From Torreya grandis (Eukaryota > Streptophyta > Pinopsida > Cupressales > Taxaceae), in the NCBI GenBank assembly GCA_037957365.1, contig JARHVA010007797.1:1-64000 (forward strand): DNA of 64,000 nucleotides. Reading direction: 5' to 3'. Shown one piece after another: positions 1 through 13,790 of this stretch (positions are counted from its first letter, which is position 1; the number at the start of each line of letters is the position of its first letter). Under the pieces are notes generated by a model that was given only the letters and a program-made list of their open reading frames with translations, did not search any database and had not been told where the DNA came from. Both the position numbers and the translations under genes were made by a program.

Positions 1-1917
1 TGTAAACCACCAAGGTGGTTATGTCTTAATAGGATAGTTTCATGTTAAAAATGGTTGGTTCTATAACATGTAATGCTGGATTCATCCACAGAAGTGGTTA
101 TTTACATAATTATGTTTTTATCAACAATCTATAATAATTATGTTTATGTTTTTTTCCTAGGACAACCAAAGCCTCTTCCATAGGAACCATTTCCTATTAA
201 AAATGTTTATGTCCTCGGAAGTATCAAATTAATAGATTTATCCCCATCTATAAGTAAATGCATTTAGTTCTCTTGATGAACCTATCAGTATCATTGTATT
301 TTTGGTTGAATATATCTTGGATTTGTCCATTAAATTTATCAATTTTAGCCTTTTATATTACCTAGATCTTTGCTAATGCTCTAGCCATTTCCATCTACAT
401 TTTCATTTTACCTTCTTGTGATCAGGGTATGGAGACTAGTGATGTAGCTTATTTTCAACTAATTTTATGTTCTAAATGATCTAAAATGTTTGGGATTATA
501 TCTTTTAGTTTCCTACTATCCTATACTTATTGTGTTTTATTTCAATCAAACATAAGCCATCACTTTCCCATAACTTGGTATTTACCTTGGCCATCAAATT
601 TATACTCATTTTATGTTGAGGGGATGCTAATGTGTATGCTTCTCATCCACTTAACACATTTTTAACATTATACTACTTATCCTTCACTATATTCATGGAT
701 TTCTTAGGGACACCTTGTCTTGGGTTCAATACGGCCATTGCTCTAAGGATATGTGTTTCTAGGATGGTGATAAGTGGCATAATACCAGGGGAGAGAGGGG
801 AACAAAGATTTACATTGGTAGAATACTCTTGGGTTAGTGAGATTTGGGACATGTGGATGGATCTTATTACTTTACTCACCCAACAATTATCATACAAGTA
901 TATTTAATGATGTTTGCCTCATGATTAGTAGGATTTCAACATGTGGATGGCCCTCACTACTCCACTCACCTAGTAATGATTATGCAACAACTCTATTGAT
1001 TTCAATCTCTAGGTTATTAAGATGTTGACATGTGGACAAACTCTCACTACTTTTCTCACTAGAAAATGACTTTAATAAGTAACTCAAATGAGGTAGCCCT
1101 CTATCTTAGTGGGATTTTGACATGTGAATGGCTCTCCCTACTACTCTCACAACTAATAATGGACTATATAAGTAACTCTATTAACAACCTCTAGGTTAAT
1201 TATATTTTTGAAATGTGGATGACTCTCACTACTCATGGGAATTAAATAGTCACCATACTAGGTTATTTAGATGGTAACAAGTGGGTGTAATATCAGTGTT
1301 TAGAAACATTAAAATCACTTACTAATTTGGAAAGATTTGATTGTGGAGGACTCCCATTTTTGTAAACAAAAATAAAGTAGAAGTAGAGATCGATAAATAA
1401 CTAGTAGGTTAGTTGAAAAAAATACATAAAATCATGAGTAAAGCCTCAAAAAATCATATAATGACTTATAATTAACATGATAAGTGTAAAACCAATTTTA
1501 ACTGAAAATGAAATCTACTACAAGTAAATCCCATAACATAAATAAACCCTAATTTTGCATGGAGACATAGAGTAGATAAAAATCATTTTGAATCAAATAA
1601 AGTTGATTTAATAGATAAATAAGTATTTAAAATTAATATCATGATCATCCACATTAGAATATTAATTGAATACATAATAAATGACCATCATATAGTTAAA
1701 AATCTCAAAATTATAACATAAGGAAAATGCTTCAAGCTAGGATGATGAGGGATAATTTGATCATACAAAAGATTAAATTTGACTTGACTTTAGATATTAC
1801 ATGAAGTATATAAATTTGGTATGCATACATATGCAATAAAAATAAAATAAAATCATTATGCTAATGTAAGAGAGTCCCTATGTGAGATTTTAAATATGGG
1901 GCATGTTGGACCCAACA
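1..1917 (-). repeat. 3' LTR of G3, truncated by window edge
   Basis: This block matches 46360-48222 collinearly. Shared landmarks include the segments around 150-270 and 46507-46620, and the ends around 1870-1915 and 48175-48217. On the plus strand it ends in the short palindrome TGTTGGACCCAACA (1904-1917), so on the element's strand the LTR starts TGTTGGG. The same palindromic end, slightly changed, closes the LTR-type block at 54262-54275. The outer end lies outside the window, so the LTR is at least 1.9 kb. Confidence 0.8.
830..1270. repeat. Minisatellite of about 90 bp, five units, within G3 LTR
   Basis: Five degenerate units with the core ACATGTGGATG followed by CTCACTACTCCACTCAC recur near 849, 939, 1028, 1120 and 1211, giving a period of about 90 bp. 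Several units contain a TATATAAG-type stretch (for example near 1155). The other G3 LTR carries a matching array at about 47180-47600, so the array predates insertion. Confidence 0.75.
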
Positions 1918-3149
1918 AATGGATACTTTCATAAGGACAATGATTTTTAACATTCAAAACCTAGACTGTAAATCATCAAACTCAACAAGAAACATAAAAC
2001 CAAAAATAAATCCTTTAGAAAAAAAGATATAGATGAAAGAATTAAACTCTACCTCAATATGTGACATACTGAGTTTTCTATCTACCTAAAACCATCAATG
2101 TGTGTTAAATGTTGAGTGATTCTTTTATGGCCTTTGGATTCATGTAAATAAATTTATACTTGTTTATAACAATCATAATTTATGAGAAGGATAATTTGTG
2201 TGTTTAGATTGGGGGTAAAAATGACATAGGCATTACTCTAGTACTATCCAAGCATCTATAACCTAGATAGAGATACCTATAGTTAAACTCATGTCCTTAC
2301 TCCATTGCCAACTAGGATTGGAAGCCTATGATGGATATCGCCTGAATCACCCTTTTGAAGAAAGGAATTTGGAATTTGAATTTTGTTTGATTTCATTTTT
2401 AATTTATTTATTTTGAAAATATTTTATTATTTAGTCCATTGAGGGTTGGGGAGACAAATCCAATGTTATGATGATAGACTCATAAAATTAATAACTATTA
2501 CGACAAAGATAAATCAATTCAATGTTTACATTTTACTTATAGTTGTGAAATTGAGTACAATTTGATGGATTCAAAAAGAAAATGAAATGTTTCTTAAATT
2601 CACATATTATACTTTGAATAAAATGATTCCAAATTATTGAAATACACAAATAAAATTTTAGTAGATTATGTAACTATTCAAAAATGATTCATATTATAAA
2701 TTGTAAATAACTAAAAAATTCTCATACTTAATTTTTCCAGCATTCAAAGTTCCTCACTGATGGGAAGATTAGGAAATCATATTACTCTAGCATAGTGTTA
2801 TCTATAACTATGTTTGTTTATTATTTTATGATCCAATTTTATTTTCATTTTAATAGTCTAGTCCTCATGAAAATAAAGAAACAAGGAAAATGTAAGAATG
2901 TCAAGAATACACTTTTAGGAATTGACTACTTATTGCCAATCATATGAACATATCTAATCATTGGTTGAAAAGACATCCTATAAGCCAACAATGGATCAAA
3001 ATATACAAAAATAGATTAAACCAGCTAGAAAGGGAAAACCATAACACACAAAATGAATAAACCAACAAAAGTGAACTAAGCTAAATCAAAATAACACTAA
3101 AATAAACACCAGTAAATCCAAGAAATGAAAACTAAAAACAAAATATATA
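1918..3149 (-). other. 3' untranslated region of G3
   Basis: This is noncoding sequence between the integrase C-terminal fragment and the LTR. The stretch next to the LTR (1918-1960) and the segment around 2220-2350 resemble the equivalent positions in G2 (54276-54310 and 54590-54720). The region is therefore an inherited part of the element rather than unrelated host DNA. I see no obvious polypurine tract at the LTR edge. The rest is AT-rich with stops in every frame. Confidence 0.6.
2226..2266 (-). other. tRNA-5'-half-like segment in G3 3' UTR (decayed)
   Basis: On the minus strand this segment aligns with the better preserved copy at 54583-54633, which looks like a tRNA acceptor/D-arm (GCTCAACTGGTAGTAGAGC). 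Here the D-arm is mutated. No T-arm or B-box is visible downstream, so this is not a functional tRNA gene. Confidence 0.4.
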
Positions 3150-3366
3150 CATAGGGTAACCTAAATATATTTACTTGAAAAATAATATTGGATAGAATAA
3201 CCATGAATTAATGTGTCAATTACTATCCATTAGATGGTAGGCACAATTATTTTTCCATGAAGATATTTAAATATGAATTTATTTGATCCCAAAATATCAA
3301 ATACTCGATAAGGATCAATCTACAAAGGACTAAAATTAGCATGTTGACACTTTGCTCATGTTTTTT
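3150..3366 (-). pseudogene. G3 integrase, C-terminal domain fragment
   Basis: The minus-strand translation contains NFSPL.IDPYRVFDILG, which aligns with KFTPLWVGPHQILEILG in the integrase C-terminal domain of G2 (55513-55794). This SH3-like domain follows the catalytic core and contributes to DNA binding in Ty3/gypsy integrases. The fragment stops at the G1 insertion. The preceding part of the same domain, ending in LLWD, resumes at 32768 on the far side of G1. Stop codons replace conserved tryptophans, and a 1-nt shift is present near the junction. Confidence 0.75.
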
Positions 3367-3371
3367 GTCCC
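3367..3371. repeat. Target-site duplication of G1, left copy (GTCCC)
   Basis: GTCCC lies immediately left of the first G1 LTR base and is repeated at 32763-32767 directly after the second LTR. Five base pairs is the usual duplication for Ty3/gypsy integration. The sequence is also the expected codon context of the interrupted G3 integrase (minus-strand GGGAC, Trp-Asp). Confidence 0.85.
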
Positions 3372-6300
3372 TTTTGGCCAAAATTATCCTACATATGAAA
3401 ATTTTTCCTAGATGGATAAGGCCACTCTCCTAGACCATTTTAGTGACCCTTTTGCCTCTATGACTAATCTTTTTTTAGTATTGACTTGATGATGCAGTGT
3501 AATACCTTGAAAGGCCTTAGTGTGGTGTGAGGAGCTGTGTAGTTTCAAAGTGTAGTAGATGATCCATTGGTGAAAATAGAATACAAAATTTAGGGACCTA
3601 CCTCATGTTCCTTTCACTCTTTTGAAACACTTTATCAAATATTAAGGTGAAATTGGATATTTTAAGAAAAAGGCCTAAAAATGGGTCTTGAGTTGCAAGT
3701 GAAAGGCCTAGCTGGTTTCAAAGTGTTTGAGCATTCAGGGGTGGGAAGGAGGTTTTCAAAAAGTTTCATAGATTATAATGGGTTAAAAAATTATGTCTAA
3801 AAAATCCAATTTGCCCAAAAGACCCTCAAAAGTGCATTAAATGACTTGGGGTGCTTTTAAATAGAAATTTCAAGTGAAATGTGAATTTTTCAAGAAGTCA
3901 AATTGGTTTTGACTTTATTAAACCTCCTTATGGAATTTATTCCTTATTTAGACATTTTAATGTCCATTTCAAGTCATTTGGAGTGGAATAGAGGAGTTTA
4001 AATGCAAAAAGATGCATTTTTGAGCCTTTTTGAGCCTTAATTGAGTAGGTTTTTGAGGATTTTACTTAGTACATAGTCTCAAATAGCATATTCAACAATA
4101 AAATGTGTACATAATATTCTATATTAATAATATTAAATAATTTCAAAGCATAGGAACTAGGAGGGTTAAGGAAAACCTATTGGCTACAAACTATGCATGA
4201 AACAAGTTTTCTACCATTAATGGAACTTCAATCCCTTTAAAATGTTATAGAAGTAAATAAATATAAATTAATGAATTAAAACACTTACCTAAGTGTTTTA
4301 TTTCATATACAATTTTATGGTTATTCATTCTAATGGAAAATCATTTTTTTGTAGCCTTAGATGGCTCTAGGAGAACATCAGGGTTTCACTCAGTACAATC
4401 AAGAGAAAGAGAGTTGGACAAGAATAATTTTTGAAAGTGATAGGGAACATAGTTTAATTCCACTTTTTTTTAATTTTTTTTTTAGGTTAATCTACCTATA
4501 TTTATGAATAATTACTAACAGTGTAGGGGTGTCTAGATGGCTTATTCATCCAAACAAGGTCCAAGTTTTCTTTAGTTTCTTCGATTCAAAATTTAATGAG
4601 TAAGAATGGTTTTATGGTATTTATTTCAAGATAAAATAATACATATTAAACTTGGTTTCATCATATAAGTCCTTCCAAGAAGTTACTTATGTCATAAAAC
4701 CTATTTTCTATATTATCCTTGTGAATGGTCTTTTGGGTCAATTTAACAGTAGTTACATAGTTATCAAGAAAATTTATTCATATTAAGAGGCCTTAAATCA
4801 GTTATTATGTCCTTACACACCTCATTTACCCAATAAAATATTCACAAGTATTTATTTTAATCATAGTTTCATTTTGATGTTTTGAATGAGTTGCTCTATT
4901 TGAAAAGGTATAGATGTAGTAAATAAGTTTCATAGAATGGTGAATGGTTTGAATCAAATAGTGACACAAGTTTGAAAGTTTTAAGAAGACTCATTTCACT
5001 CTTTAGGATTATTTATATGGTTAAGGACACTATATAAGGTCAAAATAACTAAAATACCTATTATGCCTAAATGAATGGTCAAACTTTTAGGTTCAGATTG
5101 TGAAGTTCTAATGAGCATGTAGACATGATAAGAATAGTTTGTTTTACCTCTCTTTTCCTTTCCAAATAATAAGGTATGGAATAAATTATATATAATTTTA
5201 GTCAATACCAGAGGTTTAATCCATAATAGGTGAGGTCATGATAACTGCCTTGAATAAACAACTACCTACAATAGTCATAAAGAGCATAGGACTGAAGAAG
5301 TAGGTGTTTTCATTTGAGAGCCCAACTTAAATATCAATAACATAATTTGAGGGAATATCATGCTTTAACCCAAGGTGAACATTAAAATAAAATAATACAA
5401 TTTTTTTTCAAGGTTTCCAAATGAAGTCATAAGCTATATAAATTTACCTTATTCAGAGAAATAAAGGTATTTTTGTGAAAATTAAGGTAAATATGACCTT
5501 TTGTTTCACCCCATTGAACAAACATTGTGGTAAAGTGGATGTTCCCCAAGTAAAGTGTGGAGGGTAAAGAGAAATAAATGGGTATCTTAGAACAAATTTT
5601 GTCTTTATGACTAATCTCCCACCTCTCTTTAGTCCATACAATAGGGATAAATGATCATCTATAGTAGTCAACAAGAAGATACTTAAAAATATCATGTTTA
5701 AACATGGAAATAAGAAAGGATCAAATGTAACTCAACTATGTAGATATTAAAAATAAAATAGATTTTATAGGATCACTCAACCACTTTAAATATACTTTAA
5801 AATGTTATACTTAGTCCCTACAAGGTAGAATGATGACCTATAGCCATAGGTCTATTAAAAGATGTGAGTCTAAAATGAGGATGAAATTCAAGATTTTTTA
5901 GAATAAAGTGAAGTTTATAAGTGTTTTCCAAAGGTTCTAATGACATTTTTGGGTTCATAACATTACACTTAAATTCAAGGTTGAATCTACGTATAGTCCA
6001 TTATCTTGTTCAAGGACTTAATATCTACCTACAACCATAGTTTAGCCTATGTCTATGATATGTGAATAAGGTCGATGTTAAATATAGTTAATAGGTATGT
6101 GGAAACTTTGGTAAGGATTTAATGGAATTTAATATATCAAAAATAATCATAAAATTACATATAATGTATTAAATTCAATCCATTTTAGGCCTAAATCACC
6201 TAAAAATACCATCTACAACTAATGAAGATAGAGTTAGTAATGGTTGTGAGTGCATTGAAGCCTAGGTTGATGAGCCCAAATAAGAGTCATTCAGGGATTT

Positions 6301-9300
6301 TGATCAAGGTAAATAATAAATACTATATGGAAAACCAATAAGGAATTGGTTTTACATCTATAAAATCTAACACAAAGTATACTTCACATCATTTGGAGAT
6401 AAATTGTATAAAGGCAGAGTTATGGAATGGACTATCTAAAAGGTAGGGTTGGAAAGAGTGAATTAAAATTTAGAGGTGTATTAAATGATAAATGAGTATT
6501 TTTATACCTATCCAAGGTCCTGACCGTCTTTTGTCTCTCCTGAAAAGATCATATTTATTCCAAATTAAATCTTTGGAAAGACAACTACAACCAACCTAGT
6601 GAACTTGAATAGTCAACCACAAAAGCCTATAAAAATGTCTAGCAGAGGAGTTATGGAGATTGTCTGATGGTTTGAGAGGGTGTGTAAAGGATTAACATAA
6701 TTTAATTAAAATTTAAAGTGATAAAAAATCCTTCAATAACTCAGGATCCATTTATTATCCCACTTGGGTCTGCATAGAGCCAGGAAACTATGAGTTAGGG
6801 TTCTAAATCCAAAAAGTCATTTTAAGAAGTTTTATCCAACAAAAAAGTTCCAAACTTTGTAATTTACAATTTTTAATGGTATTATAATATAATTAAGAGG
6901 TTTTAACACTGTACATACAATTAGGTTACAAAGAAAGTGGGATGTGTGTCATTAACCCTTAGAGAGACCTAATTGGAAGAGACCTAAAGATAGAAAATTC
7001 ATATAGAGGATGTTTTGAGCTAAGAAAACTTATGAATAAATGAAATTTAATAGAGGGTAATGAAATTGAGTCTTAGATTTTTATAACTCATTTTGGTTTA
7101 TTTTTACAACTAAGAAAACCTAATAAAATGGATATAAGGTAGACCTTAAGGTAGAAATACGTAGGTATACTTTACAGTGTTTAGAATTTGGATGAAGTTG
7201 TTTTGCATCACATACACTTATAAAAAATGTTTTACTTTGTCTCATTCACCTAAAAATTTGAAAAAATTCCACCTATAGTCATGGGATTACAATTATGCTT
7301 AGTGAGATAGGTAGGTTCAAATGTTCTTATGTTTAGTAAATTCTTCATGGATCATCAAACAATGATGATAGTATATCATGGTTGATAGTCAGCATTCAAG
7401 TAGACTACTATATGGTTAACCAATATGGGAATGGTTTTACATATATAAAGGCTATCTCAAAGTGTGCTTCACATCATTTGGAGATAAAACTATGAGATGA
7501 CCATACTCAATATTTAAATCATGGCCTATAACTAAGCTACATAGTTTTGAGTGAAAATAAGTTGTTTTTAAAGGTTATGATAACCTCTAATTCAAATAAT
7601 AGATATATAAATAACAATACCAAGGGTTATATGATCTATTATTACAAGTAACCTTGAGACAAAGTTCTTACTAAAGGGTTAATAAAGTTTGGGGAGTAAT
7701 TAAAGTTATTCTAAGTCTAATAAGAGTGGGAGAGAAATTAGATCATGAGGATTCCTTGGTAATACCATTGAGATCATTAATAACATTTTTGAATGGAAAT
7801 TAACAAATAAGTCTTCACTTAAGTAAACTCATCTATGGGATAAAATTGGACACCTATAGACCTAATGGACCATAAGATGATGTAGTTATGGGATAATGAA
7901 GTCTTAAGGACTCTAATAAGAGTTTGGGATGCATAAAAATTAATACAAAATTATATAATAAATCATAATTGAAGAGGTTATATTTATTAATAAGGTCATA
8001 CCTATAGCCAAGGGCATCACCTTAGAACACTCATACTTATACACCAACTAAGAAACACATAATTTTTGTTTAAGAAATGACTTGAAGAGAAATGAAAGTG
8101 TATTGAATAATGATAGGTTGAAAGTGATAAATGGAATTTACAAGATCATTTATGAAGAGCCAAACACTTAACTCAAAGGTATCCTCTAAAAACTTAGTCA
8201 TTCACCTCATAAAGACACCTACAACCATGTAAAACATAGGCCCATCTCCAAGTTTATGAAGAGGATGAAGGCACAATAGTATATGATAGAGTCTTTATAT
8301 AAATGAAGTATTCATGAATAAAATGAAGATATTAATAAGTTTAGGGTATGAAAATTCAATTTCAAATCAATATCTATAGTCCAGGTTATATTTGAAATGT
8401 CCACACACAGTCCTAGCCTAAGGGTAAATTTAGGAAAATTAAAGGTTTGAAGGTGCTAAAGAGGTGATCTAACCTCTAAAATTGGTAAATATGGTCCTCA
8501 TGATCCAAAATATGACTGAAAACTTTATATTTTCCTAGAAAACAAGTTATATATCCCTATTTTGTCTTAGAGCTGAGGCACTCTCCATGAAAACTCAAGC
8601 AACCATTAACAATCTTAGAGAAATTGGTGATTTTAAAGCATCTACAGGTGGATTCAAGATCTCAAAACTATTATGAATGATATACATTACCATATAAAAT
8701 TATTAATTAAATTATAAATGTCATTTTTATATTATAAAAACTCACTATTTTGTTACAAGCCTTCTATAATCATGATCAATCATTCATTCAGGTAGCCATA
8801 TAGCTAGTTTCAGGAAAAATGAGTTTTGAGGTCTATATAGGTAAGATATAACTATGAAATTTGGAAAAAAATTATTTTAATGAGTGTTTATAATATTAAA
8901 TAATCTTATATATACCACATAAATAGTTTATGTATTTGATGTTTTATCACATCCATGCATTTATCTGTTGACAGTCACCATTAGAAATCAAAAGGTTTTC
9001 TTGAAGAGATTCAAGTTTGATAGAGGTTTTTGAAATTAATTTTATAATAAATAATAAATGATATTTAATGTCATAATATTCTCCTTAAGGTAGGTAATAC
9101 TCAAGTTTTCACACAAGGATATCCTATAGGGCTAGCTAAAAGACAAAGATCACATCAAGGTTGAGTGCATAATCTAAAACTTTTGCTTGTTTTAATGTTT
9201 TTGAAGTATGATATGATTTATGAATTTATAAATGACCCATTAAGTTTTTTTTTCAATTATATAAATACAATGGAAAATTATTTTTGGTCTTTAAGAGCTA

Positions 9301-11358
9301 GTTCAAGCTACTGTAGTCTTGACTCTCATTTCGAACCCCTAGTCAAATGATTATATTTTTCACCACATGAGGAGTTTAACCAAATAATTTTAGTATTTTA
9401 TGAGGAACCATATTTAATTGAAATTAATTAATTATTTATGTTGTTTTATGGGATGATGTTTATGAACTATCATTAACAGTATAAACATGTCCAGAATGCA
9501 TGTAGAACCCCATAAGCAAATTTCATTACATTCATATATTTACACACCTTATGCATGGGAATAAAATATTGTAAAGAAATTTGAAGGGGTATATGGAATA
9601 AATATTAATGGTAAGAAGTTATGGGATGGATTTTTATATTTTATGATTGATCATTAAGAAGGTAGGCTTATTTGAGCTGCCAAAGACCCTATTTTGACCA
9701 GTTTTGAGATTTTGAGCTCATAGGCCCATGAAATAACCTATAATCACTTAGAAAACACATATATAATGTAGGTAAATCTATAAATCTCATTTTTTACTTA
9801 TTTTTTAGAATAAATTGGCATGTTTAGATGCTTATAAGGCCCAAAATGGCCTAAAATGCCCACTTTTATAGGTCTGTAAAGAAAGAAATGGTATAAATTC
9901 ATTAAAGAAGCCTAATGGGACATTAATCACCATTTTATGGAACTAAGATCCATTTAAAAGGTTATAAGGTGATTGGATTAGCTAAAAGGTTAAAAAACCC
10001 AAGTTTTCTAATAATTTATGAGTGGTTGTAGGTTTAATGGAGATTTAAAACATTGTTGAAGGTGGCATAAAACTTCATTTTGTCCCTCATATGAATGATA
10101 TAGATGCCTAGAATCCTTATATAGGTCCAAAAGTGGTTGTCATTGTGACAAATAGCCTTGAGAGCAAGTTCTAGAATAGCTAGTTGAAGGTGGTTTGACC
10201 TTGAAGACCTCCATCAATGGATTCCAAGAGATTTGTAGGTTACATAGTTTATTTTATAGGTTTGAGGAGAAAATATTAATTGAGAACAAATATAAAACAC
10301 TAAAATGAACCTTCAAGGTCAGTGAAATCATCAAATGCCAAAATGATTAACCATGTTGTCAAGTAGCCCAACACATGCCAAGTGAAGATGGGGTGTATAA
10401 TTCAAGTAGAGGATTTTTGGGGAGTTGAAGAGAAAATTAGAGAATTCAATGATGCTTATTTATTTTATGATCCTTTTCTCAAGTTAGTGGAGCATGATGT
10501 CATCTTATTCAAGCAAATTTTGTGTTCTAGTGACTTTTTGGGCCAATGGGAGAGCTTGAAGACCTTTTTGACTTTGGAAGGTTAATTTTCTAAGCGATGA
10601 TCAGTACTTAAATAATTTTAATGTTTTTGAGACTCCATGAATGGTGGTTGAGTTACATTTATTGAATTTTAAAATCATTATTCTCCTCTCCCTTACCTTT
10701 TCTCCTATATATCCCTTTTCTCTCCATTGTAAAAGGATACTCTCATTTGACAAGGCAAAACCCTATCAAAATTTGTAAAAATAGCCTTTTGAAGTAATAA
10801 GATAACTTGTTTTTCCTATCTCTTTGCCTACATCTAGTGTTCTAGTCATCTTATGCATGATTATTTTATGGATGGGTATTCTTCCTTGGTGATTGTCCTT
10901 ATTTCTTGCCTTTTTAAAGGTATTTCAAGGTGTTTATAGGTCTGAACTTTTGCTTTCTTGATCATTCATGAAGGTATAATGTGATTTTGATACACCTACA
11001 TGCTTCATATCTTATCTAGTGGGCCTAATTTTAGAAATATTGATGCAAAATGACCAGTTTAAGAGATTGTGTGAGTGAGGGTTATCTTTGAGCTACCTTA
11101 GTGTTAATTTTATGCAATTTGGAGTGTCTTTCATTTTAGTGCATCACATTTTTTATGTTTTTAGTAATTATTTTAAACCCTTCAATCCATTTTCTAAGTA
11201 TAATTAAAAGTTTAGATGAGCTACCAAGTGGGACTAGACTTCTTTAGAGATTAACCCCACCACAAGATACCCATAGCCTAGGGTTGATCCCATTTTCTAT
11301 CCAAGAGTGTGAGAACATGAATAACCTTCTCACAAGGATGAAATTATATGTTAAAATA
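3372..11358 (+). repeat. 5' LTR of G1, about 7,987 bp
   Basis: This is the left copy of a very long direct repeat. It starts TTTTGGCCAAAATTA, aligned base for base with TGTTGTCCAAAATTA at the start of the right copy, so the terminal TG has decayed here. It ends near TTAAAATA (11358), aligned with CTACAATA before the right target duplication. Matches are continuous, for example 3420 with 20465, 5845 with 22868, 6750 with 28160, 8970 with 30363 and 10387 with 31809. No coding capacity is evident; short open frames inside are not preserved in the other copy. Confidence 0.85.
10706..10712 (+). promoter_or_regulatory. Putative LTR TATA box (5' LTR of G1)
   Basis: CCTATATATCCCTTTTC lies about 650 bp from the LTR end, followed by a pyrimidine-rich TTTTCTCTCCATTG. 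The same motif is preserved at 32127-32133 in the other LTR. The position would fit the U3/R boundary, with R-U5 downstream. This is inferred from motif and conservation only. Confidence 0.45.
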
Positions 11359-11622
11359 GTTTATACCATGCCTAGTGGGACTATGTTCAAAGAATAATAA
11401 TTGAGATTGATGTTGGTATTGATCCATTTATAATAGCTATTACATCCACACTCTCAACATCTAGTAACTCTCAAGAACACTCAAATTTATGGTGGTGGAG
11501 AAATACCTATTTTCATGCCAAAGGTGACCAAAAGATCAAATTTTATAGTTATTAATTTTGAATTTTTTTAATTAACTTTTAACACAACAAAAATATTAAG
11601 GTTTGATAACACTCATCCCTAC
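11359..11622 (+). other. G1 leader between LTR and gag
   Basis: This short stretch should carry the primer-binding site. I cannot recognise a convincing TGG-type tRNA complement directly after the LTR; the sequence begins GTTTATACCATGCCTAGTGG. Unlike G2/G4 there is no room here for an ORF1 upstream of gag. Confidence 0.5.
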
Positions 11623-13172
11623 TTGGGAAACTTCCCTCCTAATCTAATTTCCAAGTCTACCTCTGCTAGAAGATCCTTATTAGCCCCTTTCACCACCATG
11701 GCTACCCATAGATATTTGTCTTTTGTAGATTTCAATGGTCAAAGTACTTTGGACCTAAAAAAATATGATCCCATCCTATTTTTATCCCTCAAGAGTGTAC
11801 CTTACTACATAGGATACGATTCTACAACTCCTAAACACATCAAATATATAGCCAACTTTTGCAATATCCATGACATCAATGAAGAAAACATAGATATCAG
11901 GTTGTTGGCCATGTATTTCAAGAATAAGGCCCTATATTGGTATACAAATCTAACTCCTAAATCCATCATATAATGGGACCAATTAGGGGATTCTTTATTC
12001 AAAAGGTTTGAAGATAAGAGTGACCACTTGTCACTAGAAGAAAAGTTTACTAAAATGAAGAGGGACCCTCAATAGGCTATCTAGGATTTTCATAATAGAT
12101 ATAAAAAGACATGGGATAGTATTTATATATATATGAAGCCTAATCCTAACTATTATTTCCTCTACTATCTAAGAGCTCTCAATAGTGACATTATAGTTGT
12201 GATATAGTCGATAAGGGAAACACACTACCAGATGCTTATGAAGTGGAAACTAGAGAAAAAAATACACTAATACAAATTATAAATATCATAATTATACCAC
12301 CTATGCCATTTTTTCACAATATTAAATCACATCCTATCATCATTCCTCCCCTTTATCCATTTATCCTTTACCAACCTTTGTTTCCATACCTGCACCAAAA
12401 TAAGAAAAAACTCCAATTAATCAGTCCACTGAGTATCAAGAACTCAAGAATATGTTTAAAATATTTTAAAATGAATTAATAAATGTAAATAGGTATAAAT
12501 ATTAATATAATAGACCTTATTATCCCCCATATCAGCCCCAATAGTCTTACCAAGCCAATAGTCCACCCTTCAAGGCAAATTTCCAAGGATAAGGACAACC
12601 TAACTATGCTAGGCAAAATAATTACAATCCTAATGCTACAAGTGATTCTAATAAGTTGGTCCCTATTCCTAACAAAATGACATAATAAGGTGAGGGTTAT
12701 ATTCCTTGTAATTATTCATTCAATAAAGCCATTATCCCAAACATGGAATTAAATCAATGTTTTAATGTTAGTGGTAGTAGGCTACTAGTTATGGGTTAAC
12801 TCATGCTCTCATGGATCAAAATGCATAAGTTATTATGATGACTAAAGTAGAATATCCTTAACAAGTAAAATGGAATAATAAATTACCAAACCAATTTGGT
12901 TCTATGATAATTAATTATGAATAAGAAGAGTGTTATGCTTTCAATCAACATGCTATTTCTAGCCAATCAAACATTCTTGTTGCAGCCAACACAAGGTTCA
13001 AGATAAAGAATATGGATGGCAGCCAAAACGTAGTTAAATATTATCCCACTCTTCCTCCATTGATAAAAAACCAAATGAGACTACTATTATCCCAAAATTT
13101 CCAATAACTTATAAAAATTAGAACCAAGGAAACACCTTTGCACCCTAAAACTCATAGGTTCAAAGCCCAGTT
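11623..13172 (+). pseudogene. G1 gag polyprotein remnant
   Basis: Gag forms the particle and binds element RNA. The frame starting at 11623 runs 116 codons to a stop. The retrotransposon gag domain spans about 11690-12220: after MATHRYLSFVDFNGQ it shows the typical pattern of a Trp-Tyr pair (ALYWYTNL), WDQLGDSLFKRF and EEKFTKMKRDPQ. It carries several in-frame stops, one replacing a residue just before WDQ. From about 12480 to 12700 follows a Tyr/Pro/Gln/Asn-rich tract (YYPPYQPQ, then GQPNYARQNNYNPN), as expected of a gag C-terminal region. No intact CCHC knuckle is visible. Positions 12700-13172 are a poorly conserved linker to protease. Confidence 0.75.
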
Positions 13173-13400
13173 ATGGCTCCCAAAGCACAAGCCAACATTG
13201 GTGGTTTGAACATAAACATTTTTTATCAAATTAAAAAGTATAATTTAAGTTTTATAATGTGGGAAATTCTTTATATACTTGATCAAGTGGAAATCCTTCA
13301 AGAGGTCTTATCAAAGATCAGTGTTTTAGAGAAGCCACCAAGTAAGGAGAGTGTAGTTCTCACTAATACATTCAAATAAAATGAATGAAAGTCAAAAAAA

Positions 13401-13790
13401 GTGGTCAAACCTCCTCCCTTATACCTTTATTTTATCATTGGTATCTTCTTGGTACACAATTTCATGGTAGATACTAGATCAAACACTTTAATTATGTCAA
13501 AGGTAATAGCAAATCAACATGGTTTGAAGTATGAACCCCAAGCTAAGGGGTATTATAACTCAATGGATCTTCTAAAACACTAATTGGTATAATCAGAGGT
13601 ATAAAACTAAAACTTCATGCTTATCCTATTAATTTAGTGTCTTAGGATGTAGTGGTTTTATAGGTACCTCCTCACTTTACTCTAGGCTTATTTATATAAT
13701 TCATAGCCAAAATTAGGGGTTACCTAGCAATAAATGGGTATGAAAATGTATGAGAATAAGGTATCTATCAAGGTTTAACCTATTACCTAG
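13401..13790 (+). pseudogene. G1 aspartic protease remnant
   Basis: Retroviral-type aspartic protease that would process the polyprotein. The translation FMVDTRSNTLIMSKVIANQ aligns with the family pattern D-S/T-G-A-S-x-N-x-M-P. The catalytic Asp and Thr remain but Gly is replaced by Arg. Further on, after frameshifts, VPPHFTLGLF and INGYEN match the C-terminal half of the domain. The order gag-protease-RNase H is the same as in G2 and G3. It is not functional as read. Confidence 0.7.

Noticed and set aside
632..1028. Open frames of 60-90 codons near the left edge.
   Set aside because: They lie in the G3 LTR and its minisatellite, overlap on both strands and are not kept in the other LTR.
10382..10585. 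A 67-codon open frame inside the G1 5' LTR, aligned without gaps to 31804-32007, which might be an LTR-encoded protein.
   Set aside because: The other LTR has three stops in this frame, and by eye most codon differences change the amino acid, so there is no sign of protein-level constraint.
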